DNA of 64,000 bases. Source: Skermanella sp. TT6. Lineage in GTDB: Bacteria > Pseudomonadota > Alphaproteobacteria > Azospirillales > Azospirillaceae. Made by a program: the position numbers and the translations under genes. The stretch lies in NCBI RefSeq assembly GCF_016653635.2, contig NZ_CP067420.1, positions 639,501 to 703,500 of the forward strand. The letters run 5' to 3'. The notes under the pieces were generated by a model, which saw only the letters and a list, made by a program, of their open reading frames with translations, searched no databases and had not been told where the DNA came from. Of this stretch, positions 24,893 to 33,387 are shown one piece after another; the stretch's first letter is position 1, and every line of letters starts with the position of its first letter.

Positions 24893-27472
24893 ATGTTGAT
24901 CAATAGACGTCATAGGCAGCAGGCGGTACTGCTTGCAACCACATCGGTGTTCGCGTTCAGCGCCGTATTCTCGGGCGTCGGCAGCGCCTATGCTCAAGTC
25001 CGTTCGGCCACGCCGGTCGCGACGGTCAGGACGGCCACCAACGTCGCCGCCAACGAGACGATCGTCGGAACGGCGGACAAGCCCGTGGCGATCGAACTGA
25101 TCGGCGGCGGCTCGGTCGAGAACAGGGGCACCATCCGCGGCTTCGCGAACAGCTCCGCCATCGTCGTCACCGGCGTCGCCTCCGCCGCGACCAAGATCGA
25201 CAACTACGGGACGATCGAGGCGAGCAAGACCCCCGGCAACACGGCGCGCGACGTCGCCGCTATTTATCTCGCCAGCCGGGCCGACATCATCAACCGTCCG
25301 ACGGGCGTGATCCGGGGCACGGGCGGCGCCGACGGCATCATCGTCGCGACCGACGTCGCCAACGGGAACGTGGGCGGATCGACGATCACCAACGAAGGGC
25401 TGATCTCCAGCGACAGCGGCAACGCGATCTCCGTCTACGGGGCGATGCGCAGCATCACCAACAGCGGCACGATCATCTCCCAGACCGGCACCGCCATCTA
25501 TCTCGGCGCGAACGGCTCGATCTCCGACGGGATCACCAACAGCGGCACGATCCAGGGCGGCCCGAACGACGGCTCCGGCATGGCGATCGACGCCTCGCTC
25601 AGCTCGGCCCGCCTGGTCGTCGCCAACTCCGGCACGATCGTCGGCAAGGTCGTGTTCGGGTCGGGCAACGACGAGCTGCGCCTGCTCGGCGGCAGCATCA
25701 CCGGCAACGTCATCGGCGGCGCCGGCACCAACGTTGTGAACGCGCTGAGCGGGACCTCCACGCTCAACGGCAGCGTCACGGGCTTCAGCGCCTTCAACAT
25801 CGCCTCGGGCGCCAAGGTCAACCAGAACGGTTCGATCACCGCGACGACGGTGACCAACTCCGGCACCCTGGACGTCGGCAGCGCCACGCGCACCATCACC
25901 GGCAACTACGTCCAGACCTCGACCGGCACCCTGGCCGTCACGATCACCGACGCCGCCCAGGGCCAGCTCTCGGTCAGCGGAACGGCCAGCGTGGATGGCA
26001 AGATCGCGCCGAACACCGGTTCGCGGACTACCGCGGTCGCTCCCGGCACGTCCCTGACGGTCCTCGAATCGACCGGTACGCTGACCCTCGCGTCGACGGC
26101 CGGCGTCGACAACACCAATGCGATCGAAAAGTTCGTACTGTCCCAGTCGGGCAACCAGCTCCGGATCACCCGCGAAGCCGGCATCTCTCCCAACGCGCCG
26201 GTCCAGAAGGCGATCGACGCGATCAAGTCCGGCGCCGTCTCGACCGGCGGCAACGCCTCGGTCACTTCGACCACCGTCGCTCTCGAAAGGGCGCTCACCA
26301 GGATCGTGGACCTGCCCGGCGGCTTGTCCCAGCGGATCGCCACCATCGGCACGACGAATCAGCTCGGCAGAATCCTGTCCGTCTTCCAGAGCTCGACGGC
26401 CACGATCAACGGCAGGCCGGTCCAGCTGTCCCAGCCCCAAATCACCGACATCGTCAACCAGTTCGTCAGGGAGATCACGCCCGATTTCAGCATCTCCGCG
26501 ACGGGCGCCACCGTCACCAACGCGATCGGGGCGGCGTCCACGACCACGGTCAACACCCGTCTCGCGTCCATGCGCGGAGCGGACAGCCAGACCGGCATGG
26601 CCGCCGGTGACATGGTCGGCCGCGGCATCGAGATGTGGGCCCAGCCCTACCTGTCCACTTTCACGCAGGACCTGAAGGACGGCGTTTCCGGCTTCCAGGC
26701 CGACAGCCGCGGCCTGACGATCGGTGCGGACACGGTGGTCGCCGACAACCTGCGCGTCGGCTTGGCGGTCGGCTATGCGAACATCGACATCGACGGCAAG
26801 AACGCTTCCGTCGGCGACACGTCGGAAATCGACAGCTACCAGGCGACCCTGTACGCCAGCTACAACCCGGCCCCGTGGTACATGGACGTCCAGTTGGGCT
26901 ACGGCTTCAACAAGAACGACCAGACCCGCAGGTTCAGCGTCACCCAGCCCTCCAGCGGCTTCTCCTCGATCGAGAACCTGACGGCGGACTTCGACTCCTC
27001 CGCCTACCGGGCCCGCGTCGGCGGCGGTCTGACGAAGAGCTTCAACGGCTTCGAACTGACGCCCAACCTGTTCCTGCAGTACACCTACTCCGATACCGAC
27101 TCCTACAAGGAGACGGGTAACAACGGCGTGTCGATGGCCTCCTCGGACAACACGTCGTTCCAGGCCGGCATCGGCTTGCGGATCGCCTATCCCGTGGCGA
27201 TCGAAGGCGGGCGCCTGATCCCCGAACTGCGCATCGGCTACACGCGTGAGTTCAACGACGACGCTCCGTCCAACAACTTCACCATGGTCAACCTTCCCGA
27301 GCTCGCCTCGACGATCAAGGGCGCCAAGCCGAGCCAGGACATCTACAATGTCGGCGTCGGCCTGACCTTCCTGTCGAACGACAAGCTGACCATCTCCGGC
27401 AACTACGACTACCAGGGCACCGACTCGAGCGACGGCCACGTCGGCTACCTGCGCCTCCGCTACAAGTTCTGA
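24893..27472 (+). CDS. Classical autotransporter (type Va) outer-membrane protein
   Basis: 859 residues. An extended signal peptide (LLATTSVFAFSAVFSGVGSAYAQ) ends near residue 35. The passenger (about 36-480) is built of short repeats of the NSGTI/NYGTIEA/NEGLISS kind, typical of a right-handed beta-helix. From about 570 begins the C-terminal translocator barrel (IEMWAQPYLSTFTQDL, GFQADSRGLTIGAD, VGLAVGYANIDID), ending LRLRYKF with the terminal aromatic residue needed for outer-membrane insertion. The passenger shows no obvious catalytic triad, so adhesion or surface coating is likelier than proteolysis (inference). A strong hairpin terminator follows the gene. Confidence 0.93.
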   Translation: MLINRRHRQQAVLLATTSVFAFSAVFSGVGSAYAQVRSATPVATVRTATNVAANETIVGTADKPVAIELIGGGSVENRGTIRGFANSSAIVVTGVASAATKIDNYGTIEASKTPGNTARDVAAIYLASRADIINRPTGVIRGTGGADGIIVATDVANGNVGGSTITNEGLISSDSGNAISVYGAMRSITNSGTIISQTGTAIYLGANGSISDGITNSGTIQGGPNDGSGMAIDASLSSARLVVANSGTIVGKVVFGSGNDELRLLGGSITGNVIGGAGTNVVNALSGTSTLNGSVTGFSAFNIASGAKVNQNGSITATTVTNSGTLDVGSATRTITGNYVQTSTGTLAVTITDAAQGQLSVSGTASVDGKIAPNTGSRTTAVAPGTSLTVLESTGTLTLASTAGVDNTNAIEKFVLSQSGNQLRITREAGISPNAPVQKAIDAIKSGAVSTGGNASVTSTTVALERALTRIVDLPGGLSQRIATIGTTNQLGRILSVFQSSTATINGRPVQLSQPQITDIVNQFVREITPDFSISATGATVTNAIGAASTTTVNTRLASMRGADSQTGMAAGDMVGRGIEMWAQPYLSTFTQDLKDGVSGFQADSRGLTIGADTVVADNLRVGLAVGYANIDIDGKNASVGDTSEIDSYQATLYASYNPAPWYMDVQLGYGFNKNDQTRRFSVTQPSSGFSSIENLTADFDSSAYRARVGGGLTKSFNGFELTPNLFLQYTYSDTDSYKETGNNGVSMASSDNTSFQAGIGLRIAYPVAIEGGRLIPELRIGYTREFNDDAPSNNFTMVNLPELASTIKGAKPSQDIYNVGVGLTFLSNDKLTISGNYDYQGTDSSDGHVGYLRLRYKF

Positions 27473-27496
27473 TGCGGACGCTCATCTGAGCAGCGG

Positions 27497-27535
27497 CAGG
27501 GGCTCCATCCTCCGGGATGGAGCCCCTGTTGCTTT
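27497..27535 (+). terminator. Rho-independent terminator of the autotransporter gene
   Basis: A 14-bp perfect stem (CAGGGGCTCCATCC / GGATGGAGCCCCTG) with a TCCG loop spans 27497-27528. TTGCTTT follows, a modest T-rich tail. It lies 25 nt after the autotransporter stop and 30 nt before the next gene. Confidence 0.85.
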
Positions 27536-27557
27536 GTAAGCCCAGCATCGAGGTGAT

Positions 27558-30032
27558 GTGCCCATGACCGGCATCAGGTCCGATGGGACCGGAGCGCTCG
27601 TCCTGCTCTCCGGCGCGCTGCGGCTCGGAGCGCTGGCCGCCGCCGTCCTGCTGTCCCTCCCGGCCCTCGCGCAACCCTGGGACGAGGCTGCCTCGCGGGA
27701 GCGCCTGGAGCGGGCCGCGCTCGCGAAAGCCGCCGGCATCGACGCGCTCCTTGTCCCGGCCAACCTTCTTGAAACCGAAGCGTTCGACGTTCCGGACGGT
27801 GTCCAGCCCCTGCTGGCGGACCTGCTTCGAAGGCCGATCGAGACGGCGACCGGCGGCGCCGATCTCGCCGACCGGGTCATCCGGCGGCTGGGACTGGAGA
27901 ATGCCGCGGACATGCTGGGATCGTGGGGCCGCCGCGACGCCGCCGGACCCGGGCGATCCGGACTCCGGGAGCGACTCGCGGACTATGGACGGACCGTGAC
28001 GGACCTGCTGGCGGAGCTTCCCGAAGCGCCCGCCTGCTGCGACGTCCCTGCCATCCTCGCCGATCTCCACGCCGGCGGGCCGGGGGCCGCCACCCTGGCG
28101 GCCGTGGGAGGCGCCGCGACCGGCGAGGCCGCCCGGCGACTCGCCCCGCGACTCGCCGCCGCCCTGGCGACGCTGGTCGGCGACGTGGCCGGGCTGCCGG
28201 CCGAAGCGGCCGGCGGCGGCTTCGTCCTGGACGGCGCCGAAGGGCGCATCCTGGTCGGCGGGACCGGCGACGACCGCCACCGGATCGAGCCCGGCACGAT
28301 CCTGGTCGTCGATACCGGCGGCAACGACACTTACGACTTTATCGCTCCCGTGACGGGCAGCCACTTGACGATCATCGACCTCGAGGGCGACGACCGCTAT
28401 CTGGGCGACCCCCTCGCGATCCGGTCGTTCGTCGCCCTCGCGGACCTCGACGGGGACGACATCCACGAGGGCGGCGTCGGCACCCAGGCCGCCGCCCTCG
28501 GGGGTGTCGCCCTCCTGATCGACCGCGCCGGCAACGACCGCTACGTCGCGGAAGGCTTCGGGCAGGCAGCCGCGGCCCTGGGAGCAGCCGTGCTGATCGA
28601 CGGGGCCGGGGACGACTCGCGCGGGATCGGCGACCGCGGGCAGGCATTCGGGCAGGTCGGGGGAACGGCGCTCCTGTGGGACCTCGGCGGCAACGATCTC
28701 AACCGCGCGGCCGGGCCGCCCGACACCGTCGGCCGCGACGGGCGGCTCAGCCAGGCCCAGGGCATGGGGACCGGGATCAGGGCCAGCCACGGGGGCGGCA
28801 TCGGCATCCTGCGGGACGATTCGGGGGACGACGGCTACGAGCTGGAGATGTTCGGCCAGGGTGCCGGCTACTTCACCGGGATCGGCGTGCTGGCGGACGG
28901 GGCGGGGAACGACCGCTACCAGGGGGTCCGCTACGTCCAGGGCGCCGGGGTCCATGGCGGGATCGGACTGCTGGCGGACCGGGGCGGGAACGACGCCTAT
29001 GCCGCCCGCCACGGCGTCGGGCAGGGCATGGGCCTGGACATGGCGCTGGGCGCCCTGGTGGACGGCGCCGGCGACGACGCCTACGAGGCCGGCAGCCTGG
29101 CCCAGGGGGCCGGCACGGCGAACGGCACCGGGGTCCTGCTGGACGGCGGGGGCGCCGACCGCTTCTCCCTCGCTGCCGAAGGCTGGGGGCGCGACCATGC
29201 CGCGCGCGGCCTGCCGGGGGTCTCTTTCCTGGTCGGTGCCGGCCCGGAGGACCGCTTCCTGCGGAACGGTGAGGCCGTGGCGGCCGACCTCGGCCGTGCC
29301 GACGGGCCGGCCGGCGGTCCGCCCTACCGGGTCGACCCTCCCGGCGACTATGCTTGTCCCGCGGCCGCGCCGCCCGCCCCGGCCCCCGGCGAGGGGGAGG
29401 ACCTGACGGCGCTGATCCGGCGCAGCGCCCCGATGCGGGGCGACGGGGACGAGGCGCTGGCGGCGTGGGCCGCCCTCGGCGGGCTGCTTCCCGGCGGACT
29501 GCCGGCCCTGCTCCGGGCGGTGCCCGACCGGGACTTCGCGACCGGCTTCGCCCTCCTGCAGGCGGTCCGCTGCCATCTGCTGGATGCCGGCCCGGAGTAC
29601 CGGGCGGCGGTCTGGGCCGGGGTGCTGGAGGACCTGGATGCCCGCCGTCCCGTCAGCCAGCCCTGGCTTCACGCCCGCCTCGCCGGGCTCGCAAGGCCGG
29701 CGGATGGCGAATCGGTCCGGGCGGGAGCCGAACGGCTGGCGGCGCATCCCGCCTGCTCGGCCCAGGTCGGCGCCGTGGAGCTGGCAGGCGGCACCGTCGC
29801 GGCGGAGAAGGCGGTGCCGGCGTGGCTGGCGGATCTGCTTTCCGCCATGCTCCGCGACCTTCGCGAGCGTCCCGCCGAATCCCGCTGCCTGCGCCTCGCC
29901 GCCGCGATCCTGCGCCTCGCCGACCGGATCGGCGATCCCGCCCTCAAGGAACGGGCCGCGGATCTGGCCGCGGTCCTGCCGCCCTTCCTGGCCGATTCCG
30001 CGATCCGCGCCTCCCTCCGGCCGCCGCCCTGA
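27558..30032 (+). CDS. Secreted Asp/Gly repeat protein, about 12 GxDxY-type repeats, function unknown
   Basis: 824 residues. A signal peptide (ALAAAVLLSLPALAQ) ends near residue 39. Residues about 218-555 are roughly a dozen 25-30-residue repeats of the form V-G-x-L-x-D-x-x-G-N-D-x-Y followed by G-Q-G/A; examples are LLIDRAGNDRYVAEGFGQ and VLADGAGNDRYQGVRYVQG. The Asp positions resemble calcium-binding turns, but the spacing is not the nine-residue RTX nonapeptide. Residues about 600-824 are Ala/Leu/Arg-rich and probably helical. No enzyme motif was found. Start is GTG, or the ATG two codons later, which has better spacing from GAGG. Convergent with, and 8 nt from, the LtaS-like gene. Confidence 0.8.
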   Translation: MPMTGIRSDGTGALVLLSGALRLGALAAAVLLSLPALAQPWDEAASRERLERAALAKAAGIDALLVPANLLETEAFDVPDGVQPLLADLLRRPIETATGGADLADRVIRRLGLENAADMLGSWGRRDAAGPGRSGLRERLADYGRTVTDLLAELPEAPACCDVPAILADLHAGGPGAATLAAVGGAATGEAARRLAPRLAAALATLVGDVAGLPAEAAGGGFVLDGAEGRILVGGTGDDRHRIEPGTILVVDTGGNDTYDFIAPVTGSHLTIIDLEGDDRYLGDPLAIRSFVALADLDGDDIHEGGVGTQAAALGGVALLIDRAGNDRYVAEGFGQAAAALGAAVLIDGAGDDSRGIGDRGQAFGQVGGTALLWDLGGNDLNRAAGPPDTVGRDGRLSQAQGMGTGIRASHGGGIGILRDDSGDDGYELEMFGQGAGYFTGIGVLADGAGNDRYQGVRYVQGAGVHGGIGLLADRGGNDAYAARHGVGQGMGLDMALGALVDGAGDDAYEAGSLAQGAGTANGTGVLLDGGGADRFSLAAEGWGRDHAARGLPGVSFLVGAGPEDRFLRNGEAVAADLGRADGPAGGPPYRVDPPGDYACPAAAPPAPAPGEGEDLTALIRRSAPMRGDGDEALAAWAALGGLLPGGLPALLRAVPDRDFATGFALLQAVRCHLLDAGPEYRAAVWAGVLEDLDARRPVSQPWLHARLAGLARPADGESVRAGAERLAAHPACSAQVGAVELAGGTVAAEKAVPAWLADLLSAMLRDLRERPAESRCLRLAAAILRLADRIGDPALKERAADLAAVLPPFLADSAIRASLRPPP

Positions 30033-30040
30033 GGAGGCGC

Positions 30041-31684
30041 CTATGGAACGGGGGTCATGACCAGCCAGTCGCTCCACCGGTCGCCGCGGCCCGCCGGGCC
30101 GACGCGCATCCGGACCTTGCCGTAGGGCAGGATGAAGGTCTTCCAATAGGCGGCGTCGACCGGCCCGAACTCCCGCAGGACTCCCTTGACCTCCAGTTCC
30201 CCCTTCAGGCTGAGCAGGCCCTCGCCGGCCTCGTACTGGATGACATAGTCTGACGACGGCTCGCCGGTCCATTCCATGCGGAAGCCCCCGGACACCTGCT
30301 GGTGGGCCACGGTGCCGCTGGCCGCCGGCACCCGCCAGACCGGCGCCGCGCCGTCGCCGGCGGGGCTGGCGGCCGACGGCCTGACGATCCGGCGGGCCGC
30401 GAAGGCCGATTCGAGCGGCGCCGACAGCCGCGCCACCGTATCGGGGTGCAGGGAGGCGACGTCGTCCAGTTCCCCGGGGTCCGAGCGGAGGTCGTAGAGC
30501 CGGCGGGAAACCACCGCGCCGTCGCGGTGGTCGAGGTGCAGCTTCCATCCGCCCTCGGCGATGGCCGTGCGATAGTCGCGGACCGCGTCCGGGTCGGGTT
30601 CCTGGAAACCGGCCCTGCTGGTCAGCGCCATCCAGGGCCGGCCGGGGGCGATCGGGCCGGCCAGGAGGTCGCGCCCCGCCAGCGGCAGCTCCGCCGCGAC
30701 TCCCAGCCGCCCCATAACCGTCGGCATGATGTCCAGATGGTCGGTCGCCGCCTCGACGACACGCCCGCCCGGGTCGCTCCGCCCGCCGCTCCCGGGCACC
30801 CAGAGGAACAGGGGGATCCGGGTCACCTCCTCATGGAGGTGCCCGTCATGGGTGGTCGAGGCGTGGCCGACATGGCCGCGTTCCAGGTGCTCGTCGCCAT
30901 GGTCGGCGGTCACCACCAGGATGGTGTCCCGGTCTAGCCCGCTGGCCTTGAAGAAGCTCCAGAACCGGCCGAACCAGGCATCGAATTCCCGGTAGGCCCC
31001 CGCGTGGAGGGCGGCGATCGCGGGGCGGTCGGCCGGCTCGAAGGCGACCGTGCCGGTCCGGATGGTCGGCCGGGTCATCACGGCGTCCATGCGCTCCCGG
31101 GCGGCCTGGTCGCCGGCGGGCAGCAGGGCCTCCAGGTCCGGCATGAAGGCGGCGGACGGCCGGTAGGGCAGGTGGGTCGGCAGGTAATGGTACCACAGGA
31201 CGAACGGCGTCGCGGCGCCGGCCTGGCGTTCCAGCCAGGGCACCGGCTCCTCGCCCGGTTCGATCGCCAGTCCCAGGCCCCGGAAGGTGTCGATCTGCAT
31301 GAAGCTCTGCAGCCCGGTCACCCGCCATCCGGCGTCCGACAGCGTCTCCAGCGGCACTTTCCACTCCGGCGGCACGGCCTGGCGCTGGGCGTGGACCCCC
31401 TGCGCGAACGGGTCGGTCCCGGTCAGCACCGAGATCACGTTGGGCGCCGTCCAGGCCGAGATGGTCCGGTGGCCGGTGAACCGGATGCCCGATTCGGCGG
31501 CCGCGAGCAGGTTCGGCGTGACGTCCGGCCGCACGAAGTCGGCGCGGAAGCTCTCCACGGTCAGGATCACGACGTTCAGCCGCTTCGGCTGTCCATGCCG
31601 AAGCCACGCGGCATAGCCGGCCGCCCCCAGCGCCAGGGCGAGGACGGCGACGGCGAGGCTAATTGAAAACGAGCGGCGCGACAT
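30041..31684 (-). CDS. Membrane-anchored sulfatase-fold enzyme with LtaS/EptA-like active site
   Basis: 547 residues. One N-terminal membrane anchor (about 7-28), then the alkaline-phosphatase-superfamily domain. VVILTVESFRADF gives Glu44-Ser45 rather than the Asp-Asp of sulfatases. SAWTAPNVISVLTG puts Thr79 where sulfatases have the formylglycine Cys or Ser. TADHGDEH provides the Asp-His metal ligands, and further His lie in GHVGHASTTHDGHLH. ES/Thr/DHG is the pattern of phosphoglycerol and phosphoethanolamine transferases and related enzymes. The C-terminal 140 residues form an extra beta-rich domain. It likely acts in the periplasm on a phosphorylated or sulfated envelope substrate. The start lies inside the end of the VanZ-like gene (26-nt overlap). 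Confidence 0.8.
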   Translation of the reverse strand: MSRRSFSISLAVAVLALALGAAGYAAWLRHGQPKRLNVVILTVESFRADFVRPDVTPNLLAAAESGIRFTGHRTISAWTAPNVISVLTGTDPFAQGVHAQRQAVPPEWKVPLETLSDAGWRVTGLQSFMQIDTFRGLGLAIEPGEEPVPWLERQAGAATPFVLWYHYLPTHLPYRPSAAFMPDLEALLPAGDQAARERMDAVMTRPTIRTGTVAFEPADRPAIAALHAGAYREFDAWFGRFWSFFKASGLDRDTILVVTADHGDEHLERGHVGHASTTHDGHLHEEVTRIPLFLWVPGSGGRSDPGGRVVEAATDHLDIMPTVMGRLGVAAELPLAGRDLLAGPIAPGRPWMALTSRAGFQEPDPDAVRDYRTAIAEGGWKLHLDHRDGAVVSRRLYDLRSDPGELDDVASLHPDTVARLSAPLESAFAARRIVRPSAASPAGDGAAPVWRVPAASGTVAHQQVSGGFRMEWTGEPSSDYVIQYEAGEGLLSLKGELEVKGVLREFGPVDAAYWKTFILPYGKVRMRVGPAGRGDRWSDWLVMTPVP

Positions 31685-32480
31685 GGGGCATCACCGGGTA
31701 AAGGGCCAGGGGAAGGGTGATCCAGGCGAACGCCGTGGCGGCGTGCCGGACCGCCGGGCTCGCCGCCGCAGCGCGGCCCGCCGCCAGCAGGGCCAGGCCG
31801 GTTGCCACGACGGGCAGCCCGAGCCAGACCGGCGGCGGAGTCCCGCGATGATCGACCAGGTGCAGCACCAGGAACAGGACGGCGCAGGCCAGCGCCGCGG
31901 CCGCCGCCCCGGTCCGGCGGTCCGGGCGGAACGGCACCGCCGGCCCCGTCCACAGCCCGATGCCGGCGGCCAGCAGGGCTCCGGCCGCCCCCGACACGCC
32001 GTTCACCGCCATGTCGCGCAAACCGTAGGTCCGGTTCGGATGGAGACCCTGGAGCATCTCGTCATGGATGCCGAAAAGCAGGGTGAACAGCACGGCGGTG
32101 CCGGTCAGGGCGCCGCCGCCGACATGGTCGGACAGCGCCCTGCGCAGGACCAGCGCCAGCAGCAGATATTGCGGCACATGGATGCGCTTGGCCGGAAAGG
32201 CGGGGTCGGTGATCAGCAGCCCGAAGGCGATCAGGGCCGCGGCGGCGATGAGGGCGCCGGGCCGCAGCCCGATCCGGCCGCGCCCGCGGACCAGCCACGG
32301 GACGCAGCCCAGGGCGCCCAGAAGCGCCGCGAAGGGGACCAGGCCGGCACGCTCGCCGCCGAGGAAGCCGACCAGCATTCCCCAGATTTCGAAGGTATTG
32401 ACATAGAGGACGACGAGCAGCGCGGCGGCGGGGTAAAGGTGCCGCCCTGCCGGGACCGTCCGGGGAGAGTCAGTTGTCAT
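31659..32480 (-). CDS. VanZ-like integral membrane protein
   Basis: 273 residues with seven or more hydrophobic segments. DEMLQGLHPNRTYGLRDMAVN near the middle is the VanZ-family signature (Glu/Gln, Arg, Asp, Asn spaced along a helix pair). VanZ-like proteins are membrane proteins of poorly defined function, linked to envelope-targeting antibiotic resistance in Gram-positives and to exopolysaccharide loci. Start MTTDSPRTV chosen at 32480; an upstream extension is possible but adds non-family sequence. It overlaps the LtaS-like gene by 26 nt and shares a divergent spacer with the methyltransferase gene. Confidence 0.78.
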   Translation of the reverse strand: MTTDSPRTVPAGRHLYPAAALLVVLYVNTFEIWGMLVGFLGGERAGLVPFAALLGALGCVPWLVRGRGRIGLRPGALIAAAALIAFGLLITDPAFPAKRIHVPQYLLLALVLRRALSDHVGGGALTGTAVLFTLLFGIHDEMLQGLHPNRTYGLRDMAVNGVSGAAGALLAAGIGLWTGPAVPFRPDRRTGAAAAALACAVLFLVLHLVDHRGTPPPVWLGLPVVATGLALLAAGRAAAASPAVRHAATAFAWITLPLALYPVMPHVAPLVFN

Positions 32481-32643
32481 ATCCGAGTATTCGACAAGAC
32501 CGAAATCAATTAACCCCTCGTTCATGAAAACAGGGGTAACTGCCCAAAGCAATGCCGGATGGTTTAAAGTCCAGCCGCCCGGCACTCAACAGGATCTTTG
32601 TGACGATTTGCGGGCGTCCGTCCATGACGATATACCGATTTCC

Positions 32644-33375
32644 ATGTCCTATGCCGAACTGACCTATCGTTCGCACAATCCGCTGAAGCGCCTCGTCCAG
32701 AGCCATCGCTACCATGCGATGCTCGGGCAGGTGGCACCGGGCGGCGACATCCGCGTGCTGGACTACGGATGCGGCGACGGCTTCTTCCTCAGCCTGCTCC
32801 AGGAGCGGGGAGTCGGGCCGGACCGTCTGACCGGCTACGAGCCCTTCGCGTCCATGGCCGCCCAGTTTAGGGCCACCCAGTTCGGGGCCGCCCGGATCGG
32901 AGTGGAGGGGCGTCCCCGGCTGGTGGAACACGCGTCGGGACTCGACGGCCTGGCGGGGGAGCGGTTCTCCCATATCTTCTGCATGGAGGTGCTGGAGCAT
33001 CTGGACGATCCTGACCTGGCGGAGGCGCTCGACCGGATCGCCGCGCTCGCCGGCCCCGCGACCCGGGTCATCGTGACGGTCCCGTCGGAACTGGGGCCGG
33101 CGGGCGCGGTCAAATGCCTCTTCCGGGCCATGGCGGGAACGGAACGGGTCGATTCCGGAACCGTTCGCTCCGTGCTGGCGGGGCGGCCGCCGTCCCGTGT
33201 GGTCAGCGAGACGCCCGACGGGCGCTATATCTACTCCCATATCGGCTTCGACCATCGGCGGGTGGAAGCCGAACTGGCGCGGCGGTTCCGGGTCGAGCGG
33301 CGGTTCGGCATACCGTTCCGGTTCCTGCCCCTGTCGGTCAACAACGAGGTCGCCTTCATCTGCCGCCTATGCTGA
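32644..33375 (+). CDS. Class I SAM-dependent methyltransferase
   Basis: 243 residues from MSYAELTYRSHNPLKRL. VLDYGCGDGFFL is motif I for SAM binding, and FSHIFCMEVLEHLDDP is the post-I region of methyltransferase_11/23 proteins. VIVTVPSELGPAG is motif III. The C-terminus (YIYSHIGFDHRRVE, PLSVNNEVAFICR) resembles small-molecule or glycan methyltransferases. An upstream in-frame ATG at 32524 would add 40 residues not seen in relatives; it cannot be excluded. Thirteen nucleotides separate it from the SDR gene. The substrate is unknown; a surface sugar is plausible from context. Confidence 0.78.
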   Translation: MSYAELTYRSHNPLKRLVQSHRYHAMLGQVAPGGDIRVLDYGCGDGFFLSLLQERGVGPDRLTGYEPFASMAAQFRATQFGAARIGVEGRPRLVEHASGLDGLAGERFSHIFCMEVLEHLDDPDLAEALDRIAALAGPATRVIVTVPSELGPAGAVKCLFRAMAGTERVDSGTVRSVLAGRPPSRVVSETPDGRYIYSHIGFDHRRVEAELARRFRVERRFGIPFRFLPLSVNNEVAFICRLC

Positions 33376-33387
33376 GGAGACGCCGCC

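Noticed and set aside
24830-27439. 869-codon minus-strand frame opposite the autotransporter
   Set aside because: Asp/Arg/Gly-rich shadow; the plus strand encodes a beta-helix and a barrel ending in Phe.
27558-30032. Classical RTX/hemolysin calcium-binding protein
   Set aside because: Repeats are 25-30 residues long, not GGxGxDxLx nonapeptides, and no type I secretion genes are near.
27315-30548. 1077-codon minus-strand frame opposite the repeat protein
   Set aside because: Arg/Gly/Pro-rich shadow without motifs, overlapping the real LtaS-like gene in another frame.
30041-31684. Formylglycine-dependent sulfatase
   Set aside because: The CxPSR/SxPSR signature is absent; Thr occupies the nucleophile position.
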